DNA of 64,000 nt from Aurantibacillus circumpalustris (GCF_029625215.1 NZ_CP121197.1:2976001-3040000), one strand, 5' to 3'; counted from the stretch's first letter, positions 36,874 through 45,480 are shown. Notes: a model not told the origin generated them from the sequence alone. Numbers and translations are program-made.

Positions 36874-37287
36874 ATGATTACGACACCAATAGAATTACCA
36901 TTCGTTACAATCTATTACGAGGAACCTGTAATTGTTTTTAATTATAAACCAGATACTCTTTTAGGTGTACCCGAATTAAAAAAAATTGTAGCTGTTGCCG
37001 AAAATTTAAGCGAAGGTAAACCTTATGTGACTTTTTCAGATGTGCGCTCAACTATTAATATGACCGAGCAAGCAAAAAAATTTCTTGCTGATCCAAAGAA
37101 TATGCCTTTATTCAGAGGTTCGGCCATATTAGTGTCTACAACCTTGTTTAGTTTTGCTGTTAATTTTGCACTGAGTTTTAGTAAAAAAACTTATCCCATA
37201 AAAGCTTTTGTTACAGAAGAAAAAGCATCAGAATGGTTGCGTTTATTGTCTTTAGAAGATAAAGTGGCTGTTTTTGAAGTTAGCTGA
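36874..37287 (+). CDS. SpoIIAA/STAS-like small protein
   Basis: This 137-residue soluble protein has the alternating strand-helix pattern of the SpoIIAA-like (STAS) fold: a first strand pair to about 25, KKIVAVAENLSEGKPYVTFSDVRS in the core, and a C-terminal helix EEKASEWLRLL. No catalytic residues are seen. A divergent protein of similar size and layout lies at 40164. Its 3' end overlaps the convergent ygiD-like gene by 8 bp. The role is unknown; such proteins often serve as small signalling or membrane-associated modules. Confidence 0.7.
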   Translation: MITTPIELPFVTIYYEEPVIVFNYKPDTLLGVPELKKIVAVAENLSEGKPYVTFSDVRSTINMTEQAKKFLADPKNMPLFRGSAILVSTTLFSFAVNFALSFSKKTYPIKAFVTEEKASEWLRLLSLEDKVAVFEVS

Positions 37288-38155
37288 ATATCACACTTCG
37301 CATGCTAATGGAACCCAAATCAAATGTGCTGTTAAAGAATTCAAATTTATCTGTTTTAGATCTCAGTCCAATCGCATACATTAAAGGTAAATAGTGGTCA
37401 TTTGTCGGATGTGCCATGGTTGCTATTTTACCCAACTTTTGATAGTCTATTAAAGCTTGTGGATTATTGTCTTCAATACTTTTTTTAACCAGATAGTCAA
37501 ACTCAACAGCCCAATCAAATTTCTTTTCTTTGTCGCCCCAACTCACCATACCAAGATTATGTACTACATTTCCACTAGCGACAATTAATACTCCTTTGCT
37601 ACGTAGCACAGAAAGTTCTTTTGCTAAATTAAAATGATACTCGGGCGCCTTGCCGTAATCAATACTCATTTGAAACACGGGTACATTTGCTTTTGGATAC
37701 ATATTTTTAAGTACCGACCAAGCACCATGATCTAATCCCCATTCAAAATCTTCGTGAACTTTTGTTGAAGTTACTGACGACATTGCCATTTTCGCATAAT
37801 CAACAGCGCCAGGTGCCGGATATTCCACTGCAAATAAAGAATCAGGAAATCCACCAAAATCATGAATCGTTTTTGGTTTATCTGTCATTGTTACTGCAGT
37901 GCCATTGGTCAACCAATGTGCTGACACGCACAGAATAGCTTTTGGTACTGGAAGTTTTTTTCCCAACTCAGACCAACTTTGACTGTAAATATTATCTGTA
38001 ATGGCATTCATGGGATTACCATGTCCTACAAAGAGAACAGGCATTTGGTCTGTCGTCCCAAAATTTTCTGTGAGTTTAGTTAAGTCGTTTAGTTGCATGG
38101 CTTTTCCGGCTAATGGTAATAGAGCAAGTGATTTTATAAAATCTTTCCTGTTCAT
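37280..38155 (-). CDS. ygiD: Class III extradiol dioxygenase, YgiD family
   Basis: This resembles YgiD, the 4,5-DOPA extradiol dioxygenase. Metal-ligand His segments include LFVGHGNPMNAI, CVSAHWLTNG and LDHGAWSVL, and a C-terminal AHPTNDHYLPL segment carries the last conserved His. An N-terminal stretch of about 30 residues (MNRKDFIKSLALLPLAGKA) resembles a Tat-less export or membrane-targeting leader, which YgiD itself does not have. The physiological substrate is uncertain. The next gene on the same strand is an FMN reductase, 40 bp upstream, so an operon is plausible. Confidence 0.9.
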   Translation of the reverse strand: MNRKDFIKSLALLPLAGKAMQLNDLTKLTENFGTTDQMPVLFVGHGNPMNAITDNIYSQSWSELGKKLPVPKAILCVSAHWLTNGTAVTMTDKPKTIHDFGGFPDSLFAVEYPAPGAVDYAKMAMSSVTSTKVHEDFEWGLDHGAWSVLKNMYPKANVPVFQMSIDYGKAPEYHFNLAKELSVLRSKGVLIVASGNVVHNLGMVSWGDKEKKFDWAVEFDYLVKKSIEDNNPQALIDYQKLGKIATMAHPTNDHYLPLMYAIGLRSKTDKFEFFNSTFDLGSISMRSVIFS

Positions 38156-38195
38156 TTGTTGAAATTTCTTCGACGATTGAAATTACTTAATTTAT

Positions 38196-38762
38196 TTAGA
38201 AGATTACGTCTGTTTTACTTTTCTGAATTTCTTCAACAAGGTGATTGAAAATTTTTGCCAGATCTTCTTTTAATTGAGGATCAAGAATCTCCGCAGAAGC
38301 ATTTATTTTTTTACTAATGTTAGGAATACTTAAATGTGATTTCTCATTCATCTTTGTTCCTAATGCTCCAAGTGTAAGTAGAAGAGAAGTCATTGCTTTT
38401 TTACCACCTTCATACAATGGTGAAGCACTAATAGCTATAACTGGTTTTTCATTCAGTTCACCTGATGAAACCGTCCAATCCAAGGCATTCTTTAAAGTAC
38501 CCGGTACACCGAACGCGTATTCTGGTGTACTAATGATCACACCATCAGCTTTTTTTAACTGTTCTTTAAAATTTGCAACCGCATCCGTTCCTTTTTCATT
38601 TTCGGGATTAAAGTGGGAGAGTTGATCGAGACCATCGAATACTATAAACTCAATATTTTCTGTTTTAAATTTAGAAAGCGCACGTAAAATATTGGTATTG
38701 GAAGATGTGGATTTAAGACTGCCAGATATGGCGAGAATGTTTAATGGATGAGCTTGTGACAT
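38196..38762 (-). CDS. NADPH-dependent FMN reductase
   Basis: This is a flavodoxin-like reductase of the NADPH-dependent FMN reductase family. The phosphate-binding loop SGSLKSTSSNTN and the flavin-contacting TPEYAFGVPGTLKNALDW are both intact. Its 188 residues are the normal length. It lies upstream of the ygiD-like gene on the same strand and could supply reduced flavin or quinone reduction. The substrate is not predictable. Confidence 0.9.
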   Translation of the reverse strand: MSQAHPLNILAISGSLKSTSSNTNILRALSKFKTENIEFIVFDGLDQLSHFNPENEKGTDAVANFKEQLKKADGVIISTPEYAFGVPGTLKNALDWTVSSGELNEKPVIAISASPLYEGGKKAMTSLLLTLGALGTKMNEKSHLSIPNISKKINASAEILDPQLKEDLAKIFNHLVEEIQKSKTDVIF

Positions 38763-39278
38763 ATAAATTAGCTTTGCTTCTATAAAAGTACTGCTGCATA
38801 TTTAAGATCACAAATCTTTAAAATGGTTTTAAGAAATTTTGTTTTTTGTTTTGCTCAAGTATTACAAAATAAATAGGACCGCTAAAAGTTATTTTTGTTT
38901 TGGGCGCCCCTGCCTACCGGCAGGCAGGCGGGCGCGCTTTCGCTATCGCACAAACTGGCTCAAAAGTTCACAGAACTTTTGCCCTTCGCTCTTCATGTTT
39001 GCCCTCAGGGACAAACATAAAGGAGCTCAAACAGGCCGCTCAATCGCTGGCGCTTACTGCTTTTTAAACCTGTAGTTCTTTTGAGGTTTTAAATTCCCGA
39101 AGTTGGAAATTCACAACTTTTTATTTTATACAACATTTTTTTTATAAAGGAAATAATTTATTGTTGATAGATTATTTGTTAAAGCTTTGTGCATCTGTTT
39201 TTGATTTAGAATTACGGTTTAAAACCATTCAAATAGTCTAGATTGATCAACTAATTAATATCATTGTGTATTTTGGTA
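38763..39278. other. Intergenic region carrying a GC-rich hairpin repeat
   Basis: This 516-bp gap holds a GC-rich block at 38902-39067 that contrasts sharply with its AT-rich flanks. The rest is low-complexity AT-rich DNA with no gene. An open frame across the block reads GRPCLPAGRRAR-like peptide and looks like a by-product of the repeat. Confidence 0.6.
38902..39067. repeat. GC-rich compound hairpin repeat
   Basis: Three inverted repeats stand in a row: CCTGCC-TACC-GGCAGG (38909-38924), AAAAGTTC-ACA-GAACTTTT (38962-38980) and a near-perfect 24-bp palindrome at 38995-39018. Base composition is clearly foreign to the surroundings. It resembles the palindromic intergenic repeats seen in several Bacteroidota genomes; a mobile or structural-RNA origin cannot be decided from one copy. 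Confidence 0.6.
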
Positions 39279-39668
39279 CTACCCTTCATAAAGCTCAATA
39301 GGTAAGTTATCCGGATCAAAAAGAAATGTGAATTTTTTGTCGGTGAATTCATCTACACGCGGTGCTTCAACTTTTACCTTGTTTTTTTTGAGTATTAATA
39401 TAGCTTCATCTAAATTAGCCACTTTAAAGGCAATATGTCTAAGACCGGCGGCTTCTGGGCGACTTAAGCGTTCCGGAACAGTTGGAAAAGAAAAAAGTTC
39501 TATCTGGTATAAACCGTTTAGGGCAAGATCAAGTTTATAGGAATCTCTTTCTTTTCGGTAAACTTCCCTAATAATTGTAAATCCTAAAACTTCGGTGTAA
39601 AATTTTTTAGACACAGAATAATCAGAACAAATAATAGCGATGTGATGCAGTCCTTTTAGTGATAACAT
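39279..39668 (-). CDS. VOC family (glyoxalase I-like) protein
   Basis: This 129-residue vicinal-oxygen-chelate protein resembles the YaeR/SMU1112c group. The first beta-alpha-beta unit has LKGLHHIAIICSDY with the metal-ligand His, and the later RHIAFKV and NLPIELYEG supply the second His and the terminal Glu ligand. The substrate is unknown; family members are called lactoylglutathione lyases without proof. It is 7 bp downstream of the DUF1304 gene and probably co-transcribed with it. Confidence 0.88.
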   Translation of the reverse strand: MLSLKGLHHIAIICSDYSVSKKFYTEVLGFTIIREVYRKERDSYKLDLALNGLYQIELFSFPTVPERLSRPEAAGLRHIAFKVANLDEAILILKKNKVKVEAPRVDEFTDKKFTFLFDPDNLPIELYEG

Positions 39669-39675
39669 AAATAAA

Positions 39676-40044
39676 TTAGTGTTGAGCTAGCAATGTGATT
39701 ACCAAAGCAAGTGTAGCTGGAACGGTTTGAATAAAGAAAATAGATTTTTGTGCCGTAATTGCTCCGTAAATTCCTGCAACCATTACACAGCCCAGAAAAA
39801 AGTACGCTACATTCGCACTCCAGGCCGTATCAGCAATAAATAAAGACCAAATTAATCCGGCAGCCAGAAAACCGTTATATAAACCTTGATTTGCAGCAAG
39901 CGCTTTTGTTTTTTCAAAAAGATCGGGTGGAATGGATTTAAAGGTCTTTCTGCCACGCGTAGTCCAGGCAAACATTTCAAGCCAAAGAATATAGATATGC
40001 AAAATGGCAATCATGCCGATAAGGATTTCGGAGATAAACTTCAT
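39676..40044 (-). CDS. DUF1304 family membrane protein
   Basis: This 122-residue protein has four predicted transmembrane helices, with the DUF1304 pattern IHIYILWLEMFAWTTRG and ANQGLYNGFLAAGL. The function is unknown. It heads a likely two-gene unit with the VOC protein. Confidence 0.87.
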   Translation of the reverse strand: MKFISEILIGMIAILHIYILWLEMFAWTTRGRKTFKSIPPDLFEKTKALAANQGLYNGFLAAGLIWSLFIADTAWSANVAYFFLGCVMVAGIYGAITAQKSIFFIQTVPATLALVITLLAQH

Positions 40045-40163
40045 AATAAATTGATTTTGTAATAAAAATAGCGAATCGTTTTATGAGTTCAAATAAAAAA
40101 CGGTTAGAACATTTATGTCATTTATTTGTTTATCTTGTGTCACCGAAAAAAGGATAAAATTTT

Positions 40164-40571
40164 ATGACCGGCTCAAAAATCAATTTAGCTTCTCAATCGC
40201 ATGACTTTGATGGTTATACGATTTCTAAAAGAAAGGATGGCATTGTACAAGTTCAGTTTAAACCAGGCTTTAGTATTGACATTGAACACGCCAAACACAT
40301 GGTGACTGTTATAGAGAGTATTAAGGAGAATGAAAAGTGTCTTTTTCTTGTAGTGTTTGAAGAGGATAATACCTTTAGTATGGAAACACGAAATTATTTT
40401 TCTTCAGATGCAGTTTCAAAAATCATTAAAGCAGATGCTCTAGTCATAAAGGGCTTGGCATGGGAGATTCTTGGGCGCGGTTATCTGCAAATTAATAAAC
40501 CAAACAGGCCGACACGTTTGTTTAAATCGGCCGCAATTGGTACCATGTGGTTATTAAATAATATCCATTAA
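40164..40571 (+). CDS. SpoIIAA/STAS-like small protein
   Basis: This 135-residue soluble protein has the same fold pattern and size as the protein at 36874. An N-terminal strand pair (YTISKRKDGIVQVQFKPG) is followed by EHAKHMVTVIESIKENEKCLFLVVF and a final segment KSAAIGTMWLLNNIH. Sequence identity between the two is low, so common origin is only suggested. It converges with the TMEM175-like gene with 1 bp between stops. The function is unknown. Confidence 0.65.
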   Translation: MTGSKINLASQSHDFDGYTISKRKDGIVQVQFKPGFSIDIEHAKHMVTVIESIKENEKCLFLVVFEEDNTFSMETRNYFSSDAVSKIIKADALVIKGLAWEILGRGYLQINKPNRPTRLFKSAAIGTMWLLNNIH

Positions 40572-40572
40572 T

Positions 40573-41154
40573 TTATTCTTCTTTTTTCAATCGCTTTTCG
40601 ATGCGTTTGTCTGGCACCAACCAAAGAAGCGCAACACCAACATAAATAGCACCTGAAATCCATTCACTTAAAAAAGCAGCTGGAATGGCTATTAAATAGA
40701 GTAGGGGGGATAACTTACCTTTAAAATCGGTACCAAGAGCTAGAGCAAGTGTTGAATTGTTTCCGTGTTGATGAATGATAGTACGTTGCAAAATAAAATA
40801 GGCAATGGCACACATTAATAAGATAAGACCGTAAAGTGCTAATGTTTGCGGAGCAAAATGATTTTCGCCCATCCAAGCAGTAACAAAGGGAATAAGTGAT
40901 AGCCAAAACAATAAATGCAAATTAGCCCATAATATCCCGCCACTCACGCGTTCAACAGTATTTATTAAATGGTGGTGGTTGTTCCAGTAAATACCTAAAT
41001 AAACAAAGCTAATTAGGTAGCTTAAAAAAACAGGTATAAGTGGTATTAATGCGCTAAAATCGGCACTGTGTGGCGTTTTTAATTCCAACACCATAATGGT
41101 AATGATAATGGCTAAAACCCCGTCACTAAAAGCTTCTAATCGCCCTTTTTTCAT
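40573..41154 (-). CDS. TMEM175/DUF1211 family membrane protein
   Basis: This is a six-TM protein of the TMEM175 family; bacterial members form tetrameric potassium-permeable channels. The signature RxxxFSDG appears at the N terminus as RLEAFSDGVLAIIITI. At 193 residues it is normal for the prokaryotic form. The C-terminal end is strongly charged (RIEKRLKKEE). It is a single gene, followed upstream by a tandem hairpin repeat. Confidence 0.9.
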   Translation of the reverse strand: MKKGRLEAFSDGVLAIIITIMVLELKTPHSADFSALIPLIPVFLSYLISFVYLGIYWNNHHHLINTVERVSGGILWANLHLLFWLSLIPFVTAWMGENHFAPQTLALYGLILLMCAIAYFILQRTIIHQHGNNSTLALALGTDFKGKLSPLLYLIAIPAAFLSEWISGAIYVGVALLWLVPDKRIEKRLKKEE

Positions 41155-41217
41155 TGAATTGTTTATATCACTGCTATGTTAACCACAGAGTTTCACACAG
41201 AAAAGCACTGCTATGTC

Positions 41218-41372
41218 AACCACAGAGTATCGCTGAGGAATAAAAGAGTTTCACGGAGAATAGTATAAATCTGTACGTCTCTTCTACTCACTTTACTCTA
41301 CATAAAAAAATACTCTGCGAGACTCTGTGGTAAGAAACTCTGAGCGCCTCTGTGGTTAAAAACGAAGCAGTG
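41218..41372. repeat. Imperfect hairpin repeat, copy 1
   Basis: The copy begins AACCACAGAGTATCGCTGAGG and ends with the complementary CTCTGTGGTT arm, so it can fold into one long interrupted stem. The central part around 41260-41310 is identical or nearly so to copy 2. A short partial arm also occurs at 41181-41200. No coding potential. Confidence 0.8.
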
Positions 41373-41379
41373 CTAACTT

Positions 41380-41496
41380 AACCACAGAGTTTCGCTGAGG
41401 AATAAAGGAGTTTCGCGGAGAATAGTATAAATCTGTACGTCTCTTCTACTCACTTTACTCTACATAAAAAAATACTCTGCGCGCCTCTGTGGTTAA
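41380..41496. repeat. Imperfect hairpin repeat, copy 2
   Basis: This is a second copy 162 bp after the first, with the same arms (AACCACAGAG and CTCTGTGGTT) and the same centre. It is shorter because copy 1 carries an extra partial arm near 41330-41350. It ends about 20 bp before the efp stop codon. Confidence 0.8.
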
Positions 41497-41517
41497 AAAC
41501 GAAGGCGGAGCCGCATT

Positions 41518-42069
41518 CTACTTAACCCTTTCAACATACTCCCCATTCTCAGTTGTGATTCTGAGCACATCGCCCATGTTCACAAAAAGAGGAACCTGGA
41601 CAGTAATATTACCCTCAACTTCTGCGGGTTTTAAAAGTTTGCCTTTTACACCTTCTTCTGTGTATGTTACAGGAAGCTCAACATATTTTGGAAGGTCTCC
41701 ATTCAATGGTTTTTCGTTGTCATCAAAACGAATAGTCAAAATCATCCCTTCTTTTAAAAATTTAATCGCTTCTGCAAATATAATTTTGGGAATATGAGTT
41801 TGTTCAAATGTCTCTTGGTTCATGCATACTAGGAACTCACCTTCCTCATAAATAAATTGCATTTCAATTTCATCCACACGAATAAAATCAATTTTTTCTC
41901 CTGAACGGAAACGAATTTCACTTTGTTTGCCCGTTTCTACATTACGACATTTAACTGAGTAAATAGCATTGCCTTTACCTGGAGTAATATGATCGTAATC
42001 GATAACTTTTAAAAGTTCATTGTCTTGTCTAAAGAAAGCGCCTTTAGAAATATCAGAAGTAGTTGCCAT
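41518..42069 (-). CDS. efp: Translation elongation factor P
   Basis: EF-P relieves ribosome stalling at polyproline stretches. The three beta-barrel domains are all present in 183 residues. The tip loop reads HITPGKGNA, with Lys32 at the position modified in many bacteria. The loop differs from the KPGKGxA form common elsewhere. The C-terminal domain ends GDVLRITTENGEYVERVK. No modification enzyme (EpmA, EarP, YmfI) is nearby. Confidence 0.95.
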   Translation of the reverse strand: MATTSDISKGAFFRQDNELLKVIDYDHITPGKGNAIYSVKCRNVETGKQSEIRFRSGEKIDFIRVDEIEMQFIYEEGEFLVCMNQETFEQTHIPKIIFAEAIKFLKEGMILTIRFDDNEKPLNGDLPKYVELPVTYTEEGVKGKLLKPAEVEGNITVQVPLFVNMGDVLRITTENGEYVERVK

Positions 42070-42261
42070 AATTTTAATTTAAGCCATGAATTTACGGGCT
42101 TTTTTGGAGGGAGACAAATACAGGACTTTCTTCAATAATTAATTGGATGTTTGACATAGTTAAAATTACTTATAATTTGAATAAATTTAAATGTGATTGT
42201 TTTCAGGTTATTAGCTGTATTTCGCAGGTTTACAAATCCTGCGGAGTGTGAAGAATGGGCT

Positions 42262-42666
42262 TTATTTGTTTTTTAGATAGTCATCTAACTCAGCGTCAGT
42301 TCTTATATGGTAGGCAGTTCCTTTTACTTTTGCGAATTTTACTTGTGGAGTAACAACAATTAGAGGTACACTTGTCTTATGATACGTTTGAACTTGGTCT
42401 ATTAATCCGTCTGCGTTAGGATAGAATTTTAGAGCTTTTTTATAAGCTCTGCCCTTAACCCAATTATCGCCTGCCCAACCCAATGGAATGAAAAGGATCC
42501 AGACTCTTGCTCCAACCGAACTCCCTTCTGCTTTGCCAAGTATTTGTAGTCTATCCTTTTCATTACTCGAAATCGTTGTTGTATTTGGGACGTTAGTTAC
42601 ACGGTTTGTTATACAGGAGTTTGTTAAAACGATAACCATCCCAATTAAAAGTAATTTCATTTTCAA
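42262..42666 (-). CDS. Hypothetical lipoprotein
   Basis: This 134-residue protein has a lipobox (LTNSC, Cys18) and is probably membrane anchored. A central hydrophobic segment (VGARVWILFIPLGWAG) and a C-terminal strand-rich region (LIVVTPQVKFAKVKGTAYHI) are visible. No family was recognised. It stands alone between efp and the signalling island. Confidence 0.7.
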   Translation of the reverse strand: MKMKLLLIGMVIVLTNSCITNRVTNVPNTTTISSNEKDRLQILGKAEGSSVGARVWILFIPLGWAGDNWVKGRAYKKALKFYPNADGLIDQVQTYHKTSVPLIVVTPQVKFAKVKGTAYHIRTDAELDDYLKNK

Positions 42667-42812
42667 ATCATTTTTTATTAAGATTTTCTACGTAGAGCGT
42701 TAATTTGACTTGTTCGTTCAATGTTATTATCATTTCTATATTCAATAAAACCGTCCTAAAGCGTTTTGAGCTTAGGCGCTGTTATAGTCAGTGCTTTTTG
42801 TCATTCGTCTTT

Positions 42813-43211
42813 CTATAGTTTTTTTATCAAATCTATCAATTTGTCTTTAGTAATAGGTTTAATAATATAATCAGAAACCTCGCTAATAGTTTTGGCGCGT
42901 GTAACATCGTCAGGCGAAATGGATGAGGAGCATATGTAAATCGAAATCTTTTTCCCGATTGTTGGATTAAGTTTAGTGTATTCTTCAAGAAACTGCCAAC
43001 CGTTCATTATTGGCATACTAAGATCTAACAGAATGATTTCAGGTAATACATCTACATTGTTTTTATTTTCTTTTAAAAAATTTAAAGCGTCTAAACCATT
43101 TTCGAAAACCTTTATAAGGTCAACAAGCTTAGTTTGCTCAATTGCTTTTTTTGTCAGGAAAACGAAAACGTCATCGTCATCAACAAGTGTAAGGGTTTTT
43201 ATCGGGCTCAT
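42813..43211 (-). CDS. Single-domain response regulator
   Basis: This is a receiver-only regulator of 132 residues with acidic pocket Asp11-Asp14, phospho-acceptor Asp63 (LLDLSMPIMNG) and the conserved Lys in IIKPIT. It has no output domain, so it probably acts in a phosphorelay or by protein-protein contact. Its ATG overlaps the stop codon of the PAS histidine kinase by 4 bp, which makes that kinase the likely partner. Confidence 0.93.
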   Translation of the reverse strand: MSPIKTLTLVDDDDVFVFLTKKAIEQTKLVDLIKVFENGLDALNFLKENKNNVDVLPEIILLDLSMPIMNGWQFLEEYTKLNPTIGKKISIYICSSSISPDDVTRAKTISEVSDYIIKPITKDKLIDLIKKL

Positions 43212-44695
43212 ATATTTTGGTTTTTAAATTCTATGAAAAAAGTAGTGCCTTTTTCGGGTTCACTCTCAACCCAAATTTTCCCATCCTTAGCTTCAACTTG
43301 GGTTTTTGTCATGAACAAACCAAATCCTTTTGCATCAGGATGCTTATGAAATGTTTTACGGATTTTAAAAATTTGATCTTTATGTAATACTAAATCAATT
43401 CCCAATCCATTATCCGTTACTGATAATAATATTCTATTGTTTACTTCTTTTTTAGTTTTTATTGTAATTATAGGTTTTCGATTTGGTGATTTATATTTAA
43501 GAGCGTTACTTATTAAATTTGTAAGAATGCTTTCTAAATATTGTTGAGGGAAATAAATTATATCCGTCTTGTCGAAGTTTAATTGAATATCTGCACCATA
43601 CTCTTTAATTTGAGTTTCAAAGCCAATAAGAATCTTTTCTAAACAATCTTTTAGAATTACTTGATCAGATTTTATTTCGATGTCTTGTTTAATTTGTATA
43701 GATTCGACTAATTCATTAAATACTTCCATTAAATGATTTACAACCGGTTTTATTTTCGCTAATACTTCTTTTTGTTCAGCTTCATCTGAACTTTGTTCAA
43801 TATAATCTACAAGCATGGATATATTTATTAAAGGAGCTCTTAAATTATGTGAAACAATATTGCAGAAGTCAACAAGCTGCAAGTTTTTTAATTGCAATAT
43901 GTGAGCGTGTTCAATCGCTTTTTCATTGCTTTTTTTGATTTGATCTTCTCCTTTTTTTCGCTCCGTAATATCAGATCTAATAGCAACATACTGGTAAGGT
44001 TTTCCGATTGAGTTTAAAAAAGGAACAATAGTGGTGTCCACCCAATATACAGATCCATCTTTAGCTTTATTCTTAAGTTCTCCTTTCCATACCTTTCCAT
44101 TGGCAATAGTTGCCCAAAGCTCTTTAATAAACTCTTTCGGGTGATGTCCAGAATTTATAATGCGATGATCTTGTCCAATTAATTCTTTGTTGGAATATTT
44201 TGATATTTTGCAAAAGTTATCATTTACGTGGGTAATGATTCCTTTTTGGTCAGTAATCGCCATAATAGCCGATTCGTCAAGGGCGTACTTATAATCGGAA
44301 ATTTCTTTTAGCGTCTTTTTAAGTTCTTCTTCACTCTTTTTTCTGTCCGTTATGTCTGAACGAATGGCGACATATTGGTAAGGCTTGTGATCCATATCTA
44401 AAAAGGGCACAATAGTGGTGTCAACCCAATAAACAGTTCCATCTTTCGCCTTATTTTTTAGTTCACCTTTCCATACTTTCCCATTGGCAATAGTTGTCCA
44501 AAGTTCTTTAATAAACTCTTTTGGATGATACCCTGAATTTATAATCCGATGGTCTTGTCCGATTAGTTCTTTAGCAGTATACTTCGATATATTACAGAAA
44601 TTATCATTTACATATTTGATGATTCCTTTCTGGTCGGTAATAGCAACAATTGATGATTCATCAAGAGCATATTTATAATCTGTTATTTTCTCCAT
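43208..44695 (-). CDS. Tandem PAS-domain sensor histidine kinase
   Basis: This is a cytoplasmic kinase of 495 residues without membrane segments. Two PAS domains of about 125 residues each are almost identical in sequence; both have DHRIINSG and VWKGELKNKAKDG. Their similarity points to a recent internal duplication. A HisKA domain (HNLRAPL) and a complete HATPase (NALKYKSPN, DNGLGID, GFGLFMTK) follow. This PAS type resembles redox or aerotaxis sensors such as Aer, but the ligand is not known. It is coupled to the receiver gene downstream. A partial palindromic site (44915-44941) lies about 220 bp upstream. Confidence 0.92.
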   Translation of the reverse strand: MEKITDYKYALDESSIVAITDQKGIIKYVNDNFCNISKYTAKELIGQDHRIINSGYHPKEFIKELWTTIANGKVWKGELKNKAKDGTVYWVDTTIVPFLDMDHKPYQYVAIRSDITDRKKSEEELKKTLKEISDYKYALDESAIMAITDQKGIITHVNDNFCKISKYSNKELIGQDHRIINSGHHPKEFIKELWATIANGKVWKGELKNKAKDGSVYWVDTTIVPFLNSIGKPYQYVAIRSDITERKKGEDQIKKSNEKAIEHAHILQLKNLQLVDFCNIVSHNLRAPLINISMLVDYIEQSSDEAEQKEVLAKIKPVVNHLMEVFNELVESIQIKQDIEIKSDQVILKDCLEKILIGFETQIKEYGADIQLNFDKTDIIYFPQQYLESILTNLISNALKYKSPNRKPIITIKTKKEVNNRILLSVTDNGLGIDLVLHKDQIFKIRKTFHKHPDAKGFGLFMTKTQVEAKDGKIWVESEPEKGTTFFIEFKNQNI

Positions 44696-45034
44696 GATAA
44701 TTAAATTTAAGTGTCAATTAATTATTTTGCAGTTGTAACAAAATTGTCTACAGCATTATATCAGGTTTGTCTCTATGCATTGGCTATAACTACTGGCTTG
44801 GTCCGAAAACAAATACTTACAAACGGATAAAAGTATTTGTTGCTGTTTAATAAAAAGAGGCTGATGAATAGGGTATATTGAAAATACACTCTTAAAACTA
44901 TTGATTCCACCAAATGTCAGAATCCCGCCATGTTTTGTCGTTCTTTTATTTTGCTTTGGCTTCATTAATTTGTTGAGTGGTCAAATTTCTTAGGTCGTGA
45001 ATGTGTCCGATAAAATTTTCATTTGATTTAAATT
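44696..45034. other. Intergenic region with palindromic site A
   Basis: This 339-bp gap upstream of the PAS kinase holds one degenerate copy of the compound palindrome (44915-44941). A 69-codon frame across it has no family features and is not called a gene. Confidence 0.5.
44915..44941. promoter_or_regulatory. Compound palindrome, site A (partial)
   Basis: Half-sites TGTCAG, CCGCCA and TGTCGT appear with the spacings (4 and 5 bp) of the complete copies; the fourth half-site is missing. It lies in the promoter side of the PAS kinase gene. Confidence 0.5.
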
Positions 45035-45322
45035 TTACAATTTAATTACGGCATTTGGTTCGATGTCGAATTTATTGCCGCTCAGTTTACCTGTTACAGC
45101 GCCGTAAATTTTACATTGGCCTTCGTTGAATATATTGCCTTTTGTTTTCCCATAAATAGTAACCGATGAACCTTGTTGAATAGTAATTTCTCCATTTATC
45201 GTACCGAGAACAATGAAGTCAACGGAGTTTGTAACAGTAACATTTCCAGTAATTATACCGTAAAGTGTGGCAGTAGTATCTATTGTAGTATCTTGTCTTA
45301 GATGTGTTTTAATTTCAGTCAT
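45035..45322 (-). CDS. Small bactofilin-like beta-helix protein
   Basis: This 95-residue protein is built of short beta-strand repeats with Gly turns (LYGIITGNVTVTNSVDFIVLG, GEITIQQGSSVTIYGKTKGN, KIYGAVTGKLSG). That is the pattern of bactofilins (polymer-forming cytoskeletal proteins) and other small left- or right-handed helices. It has no signal peptide or membrane segment. Bactofilin status is a fold-level guess. A well-formed palindromic site lies about 120 bp upstream. Confidence 0.7.
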   Translation of the reverse strand: MTEIKTHLRQDTTIDTTATLYGIITGNVTVTNSVDFIVLGTINGEITIQQGSSVTIYGKTKGNIFNEGQCKIYGAVTGKLSGNKFDIEPNAVIKL

Positions 45323-45443
45323 TTTATCGCGTTTTAAAAAGTACGAATAGCTAGCGGCTTTGCGTGAGCCTAGGGTGCAGGTAAACAGGAATCATTTGTT
45401 TCCATAGTTAAAGCTAAAAATTAAAACTACCATTTCCACCAAA

Positions 45444-45480
45444 TGTCAGAAACCCGCCATTTTTTGTCGTTTTTCCGACA
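45444..45480. promoter_or_regulatory. Compound palindrome, site B
   Basis: Four half-sites TGTCAG, CCGCCA, TGTCGT and CCGACA are spaced 4, 5 and 4 bp, for a total of 37 bp. It lies upstream of the bactofilin-like gene. Confidence 0.65.

Noticed and set aside
38839-39075. Plus-strand frame with GRPCLPAGRRAR-like peptide
   Set aside because: It is explained by the GC-rich hairpin block and has no start context or homologous domain.
41160-41520. Possible CRISPR array because of repeated blocks
   Set aside because: Only two long copies with internal pairing and unequal lengths; no short regular repeats with unique spacers and no cas gene.
44756-44965. Minus-strand frame of 69 codons upstream of the PAS kinase
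   Set aside because: It overlaps the palindromic site, has no family features and biased composition; likely non-coding.
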